63,608 bases of DNA. Source: Clostridia bacterium. Lineage in GTDB: Bacteria; Bacillota_A; Clostridia; Oscillospirales; CAG-272. The position numbers were made by a program, and so were the translations under genes. Below are positions 16,566 through 24,324 of this stretch, piece after piece. The notes under the pieces were generated by a model, which had not been told where the DNA came from, did not search any database, and saw only the letters and a list, made by a program, of their open reading frames with translations. Each line of letters opens with the position of its first letter. Position 1 is the stretch's first letter. The stretch is taken from contig JAFSUU010000024.1 of assembly GCA_017445115.1 (NCBI GenBank), forward strand, positions 1 through 63,608, written 5' to 3'.

Positions 16566-19088
16566 ATGACAAGAGAATTCATCCTCGGACTTCTTGAGGA
16601 GATCGAAAGAGAAAAAGGAAGGGCCGGGGAACTTCCGGGAAACGCTTGCTTTCTCGGCCGCGATCGCGTGCTTTGTCTCGAGCGCGAGAGGGGAGAGAGC
16701 AGATTTCCGTATATTGAAGACGGACTTGTGATCTGGCTTCACACGACGGGATTTATCGACGCGTGCGAGTCTGTATTCACGATATTCAGACAGTCGAATT
16801 TCGGCGAAGGGCCTCACGTCGCCTTTTTCGGAGGCGTTAAGGGCGACGACGGTTATTTTCCCGTGTCGGTCACAGGCGCGGCGCGTCAGCTGTTTGAAAA
16901 AGGCGTTTCACGCTATACGGTTTTCGGGCTGAAATGCGCCTACTGCATAGCGGACGCGGGTGACGTCGTGTTTGCGCTGAGGATCTCTCTCGACAGACAA
17001 AAGCGCATCCGCTTCAGGTTCGCCGCTGTGAACAAGACGGACAAAGCGTCAGACGTCTATCTTTCATCGTTCATGGAGGCGCTTCTCAGATACGCGGAGA
17101 GCGAAACGTACTGGCAAAAAATGACCAAGTACGGACGCCGTCTTGACAACGGAAGTTTTATCTTGAAGAGTGTCAACCGCGATGAGGACTGCCTTGTGAT
17201 CAAGCGCTCGCTCCACGGATGCGAAACAGAAAAAGAGTATTTTACGACGTCGAGAAAATCGTATCTCGGCGGTTCGGGGCGTTCGCTTGAAAACGCGGAG
17301 CCGCTGAAGCGGGGCGTTATAAAAGAAGAAAAAGGCGCCACGGCGACGACGGATCTTCCCGTCGCGGCGAATCTCGTTACGGCATCTCTTCCTCCGTTCG
17401 GAGCGCTGTTTGAGGACTTCGAGCTGACCGTTTGCCGCGGTGAGAACGAGGCGTGCCGTATCGCGTCCGATGCGATCGACGCCGCGTCTTACGAGCGCGA
17501 GCTTGAAGAAGCTTCCGCCGCAGAAGCGGCGGAGTACGACCGCTTGAAAATGACATTTGACGGATGGAAGGACGACAAGATCAAGAGCGAGGTCATGAAC
17601 GGTTTCGTACGCTTCGTTCAGAAGCAGACGTCTTTCTGCGCGCTCGGCAAGAACTACGGCGGTATGTACCTCGGTTTCAGAGACGTCTTTCAGCAGCTCG
17701 AGGGCTCGCTGATGTGGCAGAGGGAGAAGACAAGGGAGCGCATGGTATACGCGCTGAACTTCATCCTTTCGAGCGGCCGCCCGCCGAGAATGTTCTCGTT
17801 CCCGAAAGAGGGGCAGGAGAATATCCCGGTCGATCTTGAAAAATATATCGATCAGGGATGCTGGATAATTTCAACGTTTTATACTTATCTCGCCTATACC
17901 GGAGATTTTTCGGTACTTAAAGAAGAGTGCGGGTATATCGAAGCGCCCGACGTTGACTGGTGCGACGCGAAATTCACCGGAGAGCGCACGACTGTGCTTG
18001 AACATCTGACGAGGATCACGGAATTTTTGATCTCGAATATTGATAACGAATATACCGGCTGTCTGAAAGTGCTTTTCGGCGACTGGAACGATGCGGTCGA
18101 CGGTCTCGGTGCAACAGAGGACGAGGGGCGCGACTTCGGAACGGGCGTCACGGTCATGGCGACGCTTCAGCTCAGGCAGAATCTCTATGAGATGGCGGAG
18201 ATATACGATAAAGTCGGCGATCCGTCCGGGCTGTCGAGGAGGTATCGCGCCATCGCCGCCTCCGTCGAGCGCGGACTTGAAAAATATGCGATCGATATAA
18301 ACGGGAACGATCGCCGGATAATCCACGGCTGGGGAGACAAGGTCTCGTATAAAGTCGGTTCGTTTCGCGATCCCGACGGCATATCGCGCAACAGCCTTAC
18401 CCCGAACGCGTTCTGGGCGATCACCGGATTTATCGAACGCGATCCGTCGCTGAAACGCGAGATAGTGAAATGCGTCGACGCGGTCTCGTCAAAGTACGGG
18501 CTTAAGACGTTCGACGTCCCGTTTTCTCCTGAGTCGCGCGGAGTCGGCAGAATAAAAGAAATAGTACCCGGAACCTACGAGAACGCCTGCGCTTACGTCC
18601 ATTGCAGTCTCTTCGGAACGATGGCGCTCTTTGCCGTCGGCGAGAGCGAGAGAGCATGGGAAGAGTTTGAGCGCAGCATCGTCATAACTCACGGCAACGC
18701 GACGCTGACCTCTTTCGTAATGCCGAACTCGTATTGCGAGAACCCGGATTACTGCATCGACGGCGAATCGCTGAGCGACTGGCACACCGGCTCCGGCTGC
18801 GTGCTTGTGAAAGAGCTCGTGAGATACGGTTTCGGTATTTATCCGACGCTCAAAGGACTTAAGATACAAACCCCGAAGTATTTCCCCGCAAAGTGCGGAG
18901 AAATAGAGATAAAGATCGGCGGCGCCGATGTGACACTCGTCTATTCCGATGAAGGACAGGGAGAGCGAACGATTTCGGTCGACGGCGCGCCGTACGAAAA
19001 AGGGTACGACAAGCTCATGGACATCCCGACGGCGTTTATCCGCCGCGAGGCGCTTTCCGGCAGGATAACGGTCAAGGTCACGGATTAA
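16566..19088 (+). CDS. GH94-like glycoside phosphorylase
   Basis: An 840-residue cytoplasmic enzyme of the cellobiose-phosphorylase-like class, which splits beta-glucosides with phosphate to sugar 1-phosphate plus a shorter sugar. The start at 16566 has GGAGAAA upstream; an in-frame extension into the previous gene is not used. An N-terminal beta-sandwich (about 1-300) is followed by a helical (alpha/alpha)6 barrel (about 350-760) and a C-terminal beta region. The general-acid motif is LFGDWNDAVDG (about residue 507) and DWHTGSGC (about 738) matches the phosphate-side WxTGSA region. No signal peptide. It follows the radical SAM gene by 16 nt. The sugar specificity is not readable; cellobiose, chitobiose or cyclic glucan-type substrates are possible. 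Confidence 0.82.
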   Translation: MTREFILGLLEEIEREKGRAGELPGNACFLGRDRVLCLERERGESRFPYIEDGLVIWLHTTGFIDACESVFTIFRQSNFGEGPHVAFFGGVKGDDGYFPVSVTGAARQLFEKGVSRYTVFGLKCAYCIADAGDVVFALRISLDRQKRIRFRFAAVNKTDKASDVYLSSFMEALLRYAESETYWQKMTKYGRRLDNGSFILKSVNRDEDCLVIKRSLHGCETEKEYFTTSRKSYLGGSGRSLENAEPLKRGVIKEEKGATATTDLPVAANLVTASLPPFGALFEDFELTVCRGENEACRIASDAIDAASYERELEEASAAEAAEYDRLKMTFDGWKDDKIKSEVMNGFVRFVQKQTSFCALGKNYGGMYLGFRDVFQQLEGSLMWQREKTRERMVYALNFILSSGRPPRMFSFPKEGQENIPVDLEKYIDQGCWIISTFYTYLAYTGDFSVLKEECGYIEAPDVDWCDAKFTGERTTVLEHLTRITEFLISNIDNEYTGCLKVLFGDWNDAVDGLGATEDEGRDFGTGVTVMATLQLRQNLYEMAEIYDKVGDPSGLSRRYRAIAASVERGLEKYAIDINGNDRRIIHGWGDKVSYKVGSFRDPDGISRNSLTPNAFWAITGFIERDPSLKREIVKCVDAVSSKYGLKTFDVPFSPESRGVGRIKEIVPGTYENACAYVHCSLFGTMALFAVGESERAWEEFERSIVITHGNATLTSFVMPNSYCENPDYCIDGESLSDWHTGSGCVLVKELVRYGFGIYPTLKGLKIQTPKYFPAKCGEIEIKIGGADVTLVYSDEGQGERTISVDGAPYEKGYDKLMDIPTAFIRREALSGRITVKVTD

Positions 19089-19112
19089 TAATATATTATT
19101 AGGAGGCTCGGT

Positions 19113-19733
19113 ATGAATCCAACAAAACTCATTGAGCAGAATCCCGACGGAACTTATACCTGGACCTACGAGTATAATCTTTATAAGAACCCATCGATAT
19201 TTTTTCTGATCTGGAGGATATTCTTCTTAATAATCCTCTCGATCTTCGCGTTTCTGACGATCCACGACGCGATCAGCTTCGACGACTTTTTCCCGGGCAG
19301 ACTTCTTACAAATCTTAAGTTTTTCGGGTATTTTATTGCGGGTATGACCGCGGTGTCTGGGCTTGCGTATCTTATCTACGCCGCGTCAATGGGCGGTAAA
19401 TATACCGTCGATTTCACGATGGACGAGAAGGGGATAAACCACGCGCAGATCCCCGCCCAGGCGAAAAAGGCGAAAAAGCTCGGCAGAACGGCTTTCGCCG
19501 CAGGAGCGGCGAGCGGAAGATTCGGCGCGATGTCCGCAGGAATCGCGGCGCAGAGGACGGAGATGTATTCCGAATTCGCCAAGGTCAAAAAGATAAAAGC
19601 GTACAGACGGCGCGGGCTTATCAAAGTGAACGAAACTCTGAATCACAATCAGGTCTACGTCTTCAAGGAGGACTTCGACTTCGTTCTCGGATATATAAGC
19701 GAAAGATGCCCGAACGCAAAAAAGAAAGGATGA
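19113..19733 (+). CDS. Two-TM membrane protein of unknown function
   Basis: A 206-residue protein with two transmembrane helices (about 28-50 and 70-92) and a cytoplasmic C-terminal half rich in Ala/Lys (AQAKKAKKLGRTAFAAGAASGR). The end (SEFAKVKKIKAYRRRGLIKVN ... QVYVFKEDFDFVLGYI) resembles small PH-like or YcxB-type beta folds found after two membrane helices in Firmicutes proteins. TTAGGAGG precedes the start. It follows the GH94 gene by 24 nt and is followed 7 nt later by another small membrane protein, so all three are probably co-transcribed. I do not recognise a named family with confidence. Confidence 0.6.
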   Translation: MNPTKLIEQNPDGTYTWTYEYNLYKNPSIFFLIWRIFFLIILSIFAFLTIHDAISFDDFFPGRLLTNLKFFGYFIAGMTAVSGLAYLIYAASMGGKYTVDFTMDEKGINHAQIPAQAKKAKKLGRTAFAAGAASGRFGAMSAGIAAQRTEMYSEFAKVKKIKAYRRRGLIKVNETLNHNQVYVFKEDFDFVLGYISERCPNAKKKG

Positions 19734-19740
19734 GCGAGAG

Positions 19741-20151
19741 ATGGAAAACATTTGGGTACTTTATATCGTTGCGGCGGTGATGTTTCTCGTCGGAATTCTC
19801 GTCATAGTTCTCGACAGAAGAAAGCGCGGCAGATGCACCGTTCAGGTCCCCGCCACGGTCGTCGATATAGTCAGAGAGGTTTATAAAGACGACGACGGAA
19901 GGAAGGATATCTCTTACCGCCCGGTCTTCGAGTATTTCACGGGTTACACGACGATAAGAACGTCGCCGGGAACTACATCGACCAGAAAGCGCGCGTACAA
20001 GATCGGCGAGGTCTACGCGATCATGTTCAACCCTCAGAAGCCTGAGGAGTTCTACGTACCGGGCAAATCCGGAGCCACCGGCACAGGTATTTTCCTTATG
20101 GTAATCGCGCTCGTGCTCGCGGGCGTCGCGATCTACTTCGGCAATAAATAA
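19741..20151 (+). CDS. DUF3592-like small membrane protein
   Basis: A 136-residue protein with transmembrane helices at both ends (about 5-24 and 112-132) around a soluble domain. That domain (ATVVDIVREVY ... SYRPVFEYFTGYTTIRTSPG ... YKIGEVYAIMFNPQKPEEFYV) fits DUF3592, a family of unknown function commonly found as small inner-membrane proteins. The start lies 7 nt after the previous stop. It is the last gene of the long plus-strand run that begins near 12.2 kb; the paired hairpin at 20185-20244 ends it. Confidence 0.65.
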   Translation: MENIWVLYIVAAVMFLVGILVIVLDRRKRGRCTVQVPATVVDIVREVYKDDDGRKDISYRPVFEYFTGYTTIRTSPGTTSTRKRAYKIGEVYAIMFNPQKPEEFYVPGKSGATGTGIFLMVIALVLAGVAIYFGNK

Positions 20152-20184
20152 AGAGAACTTGGAATAATTAATCTTCAAATATTA

Positions 20185-20244
20185 CTTCAAGGACAGTTTT
20201 TGAAGGGATCACAGGGGGAGCTTTTTCTTAAAAAGCTCCCCCTG
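20185..20244 (+). terminator. Paired-hairpin repeat acting as terminator
   Basis: A small stem (CTTCAA 20185-20190, TTGAAG 20200-20205) is followed by a perfect 15-bp stem (CAGGGGGAGCTTTTT 20212-20226, AAAAAGCTCCCCCTG 20230-20244) with a 3-nt loop. It lies 33 nt after the DUF3592-like gene. Very similar two-hairpin units occur at 22135, 33149 and 35744, so this is a dispersed repeat as well as a likely terminator. Confidence 0.75.
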
Positions 20245-20313
20245 AAACGTTCCTTATGAATAAAACTCTTCCGATTTAATAATATATAAGTAAAACGGGA
20301 GGTGTTTTATGAT

Positions 20314-20778
20314 ATGAAAAAACTAAATTACAAGGCGCTCGTGATATTCATCGCGATACCGCTTGCCGTGGGCGGGCTCGCGGCTCTTCTCACCGGAGCG
20401 GGCAGCGATTTTTACGAGACGATAAAGCGTCCGGCGCTGTCTCCTCCGTCGTGGCTTTTCCCGGTCGTGTGGACGATCCTTTATATCCTTATGGGCGTGT
20501 CGTCGTATATGATATGGGAGCGCGGAGAAAGAGGAAAGAGTGCGCTCGTGATATACGGTATACAGCTCGCGGTCAATTTTGCGTGGAGCCTGGTCTTCTT
20601 CAACGCAAAGGCGTTCCTCGCGGCGGCGATCGTTATTGTCGTTTTGTGGGTGCTCATTGCGGTAATGCTCGGAATGTTTTACAGAGTGCGCCGACAGGCG
20701 GCGTATCTTCAGATACCGTATTTCCTTTGGGTAACGTTCGCTACGTATCTGACGTGGGCGATATACTATCTGAACTGA
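20314..20778 (+). CDS. tspO: TspO/MBR family membrane protein
   Basis: A 154-residue, five-helix membrane protein of the TspO/translocator family, which binds tetrapyrroles and related ligands. Visible family features include an N-terminal helix ending in LTGAG, the loop FYETIKRPALSPPSWLFPVVWTIL (P-x-x-PPxWxFxxVW pattern), the Trp/Asn-rich NFAWSLVFF and a C-terminal PYFLWVTFATYLTWAIYYLN. The start at 20314 is preferred: the earlier GTG at 20302 overlaps the GGGAGG site, and the ATG at 20309 runs into an immediate stop. It stands alone between two terminators and promoters. Its role is probably in porphyrin or stress physiology. Confidence 0.9.
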   Translation: MKKLNYKALVIFIAIPLAVGGLAALLTGAGSDFYETIKRPALSPPSWLFPVVWTILYILMGVSSYMIWERGERGKSALVIYGIQLAVNFAWSLVFFNAKAFLAAAIVIVVLWVLIAVMLGMFYRVRRQAAYLQIPYFLWVTFATYLTWAIYYLN

Positions 20779-20801
20779 TTGCCGAAAATAGATAAAAATT
20801 G

Positions 20802-20830
20802 TTGACTTGCCGCACAAAGGGATATATAAT
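20802..20830 (+). promoter_or_regulatory. Promoter of the CofE-like gene
   Basis: TTGACT (20802-20807), a 17-nt spacer and a perfect TATAAT (20825-20830), 48 nt before the ATG at 20878. Confidence 0.8.
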
Positions 20831-20877
20831 AATATTTGGGTGTTCCACCGAATAAAATCAAAAGGGCGGTAGTTAAT

Positions 20878-22068
20878 ATGAGATGTATTGGTACGGTTTC
20901 CCGCGGAGTACGCGCTCCCATCATCAGGCAGGGAGACGATATCGCGAAGATAGTCGCGTCGAGCGTTCTCGAAGCGGCGAAGAGTGAGAATATAGAGATC
21001 CGCGACCGCGACATAATAGCAGTCACAGAGGCGGTCGTTGCGCGCGCACAGGGCAACTATGCGACGGTAGACGACATCGCATCCGACGTCAGAGCCAAAT
21101 TCCCCGGCGGAACTGTCGGCGTTCTTTTCCCGATCCTCAGCCGCAACCGCTTCGCAATTTGTCTGAGAGGTATCGCAAGAGGAGCGAAAAAGATCGTTCT
21201 GATGCTCTCATATCCTTCCGATGAAGTCGGGAATCATCTTATAGACCTTGACAGCCTCGACGAGGTGGGCGTCGACCCGTGGCGCGACGTGCTGACCGAA
21301 GCAAAATACCGCGAGCTTTTCGGCATAGTGAAGCATCCATTCACCGGCGTCGACTATATCGAATATTATAAATCGCTCATCGAAGAGGCGGGCGCCGAAG
21401 CGGAGATCATCCTCGCAAACGACCCGAAATCGATCCTCTCATACACGAAACACGTTCTCGTCTGTGATATCCACACGAGAGCGAGATCGAAGAAGCTCCT
21501 CAAAGCGGCCGGCGCCGAGACGGTTTTCGGACTTGACGATATTCTTTCCGAGAGCGTCAACGGTTCCGGATATAACAGAGAGTACGGCCTGTACGGAACG
21601 AACAAGGCGACGGAGGAAACTGTAAAGCTTTTCCCGCGCGACTGCAAGCCGGTCGTCGAGGAGATACAGGCGATAATCGCAAAGGAGACCGGACGTCACG
21701 TCGAAGTCATGGTCTACGGCGACGGCGCGTTCAAGGATCCCGTGGGTAAGATCTGGGAGCTTGCAGACCCGGTCGTCTCACCCGCATACACCGACGGACT
21801 TATCGGTCAGCCGAACGAGTTGAAGCTCAAATATCTCGCGGACAACGATTTTGCCGCACTCTCAGGTGACGCGCTCAAAGACGCAATCAAAGAGAGGATC
21901 AAGACGAAGGACGACAACCTCGTCGGAAAAATGGCGTCCGAGGGCACAACGCCCCGCCGCCTCACCGACCTTATCGGTTCGCTCTGCGACCTCACGAGCG
22001 GTTCCGGCGACAAAGGCACGCCGATCGTATGGATCCAGGGATATTTTGATAACCTTACGGCTGAATAA
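20878..22068 (+). CDS. CofE-like F420:gamma-glutamyl ligase family protein
   Basis: A 396-residue protein of the CofE family, whose archaeal and actinobacterial members add gamma-linked glutamates to coenzyme F420-0 with GTP. Early motifs are MRCIGTVSRGVRAPII, DRDIIAVTEAVVARAQGNY and MVYGDGAFKDPVGKIWELADPVVSPAYTDGL, with Asp/Glu residues fit for metal and nucleotide binding. It is longer than CofE (about 250), as in many clostridial homologues. The start at ATG 20878 follows GGGCGG; the TTG at 20836 lies on the transcription start. No F420 biosynthesis genes are in the window, so a different acceptor is likely. A strong promoter and terminator make it a single-gene unit. Confidence 0.75.
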   Translation: MRCIGTVSRGVRAPIIRQGDDIAKIVASSVLEAAKSENIEIRDRDIIAVTEAVVARAQGNYATVDDIASDVRAKFPGGTVGVLFPILSRNRFAICLRGIARGAKKIVLMLSYPSDEVGNHLIDLDSLDEVGVDPWRDVLTEAKYRELFGIVKHPFTGVDYIEYYKSLIEEAGAEAEIILANDPKSILSYTKHVLVCDIHTRARSKKLLKAAGAETVFGLDDILSESVNGSGYNREYGLYGTNKATEETVKLFPRDCKPVVEEIQAIIAKETGRHVEVMVYGDGAFKDPVGKIWELADPVVSPAYTDGLIGQPNELKLKYLADNDFAALSGDALKDAIKERIKTKDDNLVGKMASEGTTPRRLTDLIGSLCDLTSGSGDKGTPIVWIQGYFDNLTAE

Positions 22069-22080
22069 TTAGATAAACAA

Positions 22081-22111
22081 ACGCGGACCCGGAATTCTTC
22101 CGGGTCCGCGT
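22081..22111 (+). terminator. Intrinsic terminator after the CofE-like gene
   Basis: A perfect 14-bp stem (ACGCGGACCCGGAA 22081-22094, TTCCGGGTCCGCGT 22098-22111), a 3-nt loop and TTTGTTTT. The stem base ACGCGGACC/GGTCCGCGT is reused in the terminator at 33099-33132. Confidence 0.9.
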
Positions 22112-22134
22112 TTTGTTTTAGTTATCATTTTTGC

Positions 22135-22189
22135 CTTCAAAACTCTTTCAAGGAAGTTTTGAAGGGGAACTTTTTCAAAAGATCCCCTT
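22135..22189 (-). repeat. Paired-hairpin dispersed repeat, probable terminator of the arginase gene
   Basis: Stem 1 is CTTCAAAACT (22135-22144) with AGTTTTGAAG (22155-22164). Stem 2 is AAGGGGAACTTTT (22162-22174) with AAAAGATCCCCTT (22177-22189), one A-A mismatch. It has the same plan as 20185-20244 and 35744-35805, and lies just downstream of the minus-strand cluster. Confidence 0.7.
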
Positions 22190-22200
22190 TACTTATCCAT

Positions 22201-23082
22201 TCAACCTTTAAATATCGAAAATATATCGAGCATTTTGGCGAGGCACTTTCCGTCTTTGTCGAGCGAGGGGTTGTACTCCACGACGTCGAGAGAGACAATG
22301 TTGCCCGCCTTGTTCCAGATGCGCTCAAGGATGCGCCGCACCGTCAGATACGGCAGACTTCCGGGCAGAGCGTAGCCGGTCGCCGGGAAATCCGAACCCT
22401 TTATCGAGTCGACGTCGAACGAAAGGTGGACTTTCATCCCTTCTGTCGCTGCCAGAACTTCGTCGACGACGTCACGGTATCCGCGTCGCCTTACGTCGTC
22501 CGCGGTGAAGAGATGAACTCCCTCACGCTTTATTATCTGGTATTCGCCGCGATCTATGCTGTGAGCGCCGATGATATAGAGATTTTTGCCGAGCAGATTT
22601 ACCTTGTTTTCCCCGACGTCAAGCTCATCCGTGCAGAGTCCCATCGCAGCGGCGAGAGGCATTCCGTGGATCATGCCGGAGGGCGACGTCTTTTCTGTGT
22701 TTATGTCGGCGTGAGCGTCAACGTATATCACGGCGACGTTCTCGGCGCCGTATGCATCCGCCGCCGCCGCGACGGAGGACATAACGAGCGAATGGTCGCC
22801 GCCGAGCGTAACGGGGAAATTTCCGCCCTCTCTCGCACGCTTCACATTCTCATAAACTCCGCGGCAGACGGTCATCACCGTTTCAAGCTGGCACAGACGC
22901 GGATCGCGCTTTTCCTCGGGGACGTCCGTCGCGCCGTCGTAGTCAAAGAATTCTGCCGCGTCTCCGAAGAGTTCCGGCAGTCCGTTTTCCTTAAGATAAC
23001 GGTACGCGCGCTCCGAACCCTCTGTGGGCGAACCCTTACAGACGGGACCTTCGCATATCATAAATTTCAGAGGGCCGTTCAT
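22201..23082 (-). CDS. Arginase/agmatinase family ureohydrolase
   Basis: A 293-residue manganese enzyme that removes urea from arginine (giving ornithine) or a related guanidino compound. Metal-binding motifs are complete: GGDHS (about residue 93), DAHADIN (about 121-127), SFDVDSIKGSDFPATG (about 224) and VVEYNP near the end. The last line of the active site has KGSDFPATG in place of the more usual DPSxAPGTG, so specificity cannot be fixed. The start overlaps the stop of the ligase gene by ATGA, making it the last gene of the MurE-AsnB-ligase cluster. That context favours a supply of ornithine for cell-wall synthesis, but agmatinase or guanidinobutyrase activity is also possible. Confidence 0.82.
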   Translation of the reverse strand: MNGPLKFMICEGPVCKGSPTEGSERAYRYLKENGLPELFGDAAEFFDYDGATDVPEEKRDPRLCQLETVMTVCRGVYENVKRAREGGNFPVTLGGDHSLVMSSVAAAADAYGAENVAVIYVDAHADINTEKTSPSGMIHGMPLAAAMGLCTDELDVGENKVNLLGKNLYIIGAHSIDRGEYQIIKREGVHLFTADDVRRRGYRDVVDEVLAATEGMKVHLSFDVDSIKGSDFPATGYALPGSLPYLTVRRILERIWNKAGNIVSLDVVEYNPSLDKDGKCLAKMLDIFSIFKG

Positions 23083-24314
23083 ATCTTATCCTTGTCGAAG
23101 AAATATCTTTTGAAATTGTTCCGCTGACCGATATAATATCTCTTTATCCATATCCACCGCTTTATCGACGGCTCGGAAGGGCGGTCGAGCGTGCGGTGAT
23201 ACTTTCCCGATCTGATGAGCGCCTTCGCCTCGTCGCGAAGCGCCTTGTCCTTGACGTAGTTTTTGACTACCGACTTCGGCGCGTTCAGCCAGAGCGACGT
23301 CTCCCTTGCATAGAGACATTCCCCGGTTTTACCGAACACCGCGTCGTCGACGAGGACTTTCATCATGTTTATCCCCGCTCCGCGCACAAAGTAACTGCTT
23401 CTTCCCGGACGCGGATTGATTTCAAACATTACGTAGCGGCCGTGCTTGCGGTCGTATTTCATATCAATATTCGAGAATCCGACGTATCCGATATCCTCAA
23501 GAAACATTTTGACTTTTGCAAAGAGCGCGTCGTCGCTGCGGGAAATGATCGCCGCGTAGTTGCCGAGCGTCTTCGGGGCGTATTCTTCGAGTATCGGCTG
23601 TCCGAGCGACATCGCGCGCACTTTACCGTCCGAGCCCGAGTATGAGTTGACGACTCTCATCGCGTCGTCGCCGCCTTCGATGAACTCCTGGATAATCAGC
23701 TTGCCGCGGTAGTCGGAGCCGTTCATGCTCTCAACGACTTTGATAAATTCCTCTTTTGTGTTGAAGAAGAAGACCTTTTTCTTGCCCTCGAACTTCGCGT
23801 GAAGGTATTCGACGGCGTTGGAGTTCTCCGGCTTCACGACGATCGGGAAATCAAACGGAAGGTCCTCGATCGCGGAAAGGCGTTCTTCGGGCGTCGCGAC
23901 CACCGTCTTCGGATAGTCCATCCCGTGTTTTTCGCAGAGCGCGTAGAATTTATCTTTGGTGTCGAGAGTCCCGAGAAGTTCTTCGGAAATAAAACGGTTG
24001 TCGAGCTTTCCTTCAAATTCCTTTGCATGGCGCGACATCATCGCGGCATAGTAGTCCGAGCAGGGAACGACCACGACGCGGTCGTATTTTTTCTTCGCCT
24101 CGTCGAGTATTTTTCCCATTTCGGCGGCGAAAACTTCGTCGGTATCGAAGTTATCGACGCGTTTCAGTTCAAACAGCTTGCTGTAAAGCGTCGGGATAAG
24201 CTGTCTTGTGCAGACGAGAAGCGGCTTTACGCCGTATTCGTCGTGAAACAGGCGCGAGGCGCCGTAGGCGTTCTCGTCGCTTCCGAGGATTATCGGTAAA
24301 AATGAGGGTGTCAT
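23079..24314 (-). CDS. ATP-grasp D-aspartate ligase-like enzyme
   Basis: A 411-residue ATP-grasp ligase joining a carboxylate to an amine. The whole protein resembles Enterococcus faecium D-aspartate ligase (Aslfm): PIILGSDENAYGASR at the N-terminus, YPKTVV, FPIVVKP (ATP lysine), LIIQEFIEGGDD, NYAAII, GFSNIDMKYD and FEINPRPGRSSYFV with metal ligands. In enterococci and lactococci this enzyme attaches D-aspartate to the diamino acid side chain of the peptidoglycan precursor. It sits between an asparagine synthetase-like gene (10 nt away) and arginase (ATGA overlap), downstream of a MurE-like gene, in line with that role. No aspartate racemase is seen in the window. The family call is strong; the amino acid attached is inferred. 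Confidence 0.82.
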   Translation of the reverse strand: MTPSFLPIILGSDENAYGASRLFHDEYGVKPLLVCTRQLIPTLYSKLFELKRVDNFDTDEVFAAEMGKILDEAKKKYDRVVVVPCSDYYAAMMSRHAKEFEGKLDNRFISEELLGTLDTKDKFYALCEKHGMDYPKTVVATPEERLSAIEDLPFDFPIVVKPENSNAVEYLHAKFEGKKKVFFFNTKEEFIKVVESMNGSDYRGKLIIQEFIEGGDDAMRVVNSYSGSDGKVRAMSLGQPILEEYAPKTLGNYAAIISRSDDALFAKVKMFLEDIGYVGFSNIDMKYDRKHGRYVMFEINPRPGRSSYFVRGAGINMMKVLVDDAVFGKTGECLYARETSLWLNAPKSVVKNYVKDKALRDEAKALIRSGKYHRTLDRPSEPSIKRWIWIKRYYIGQRNNFKRYFFDKDKI

Positions 24315-24324
24315 AATATTCCCC

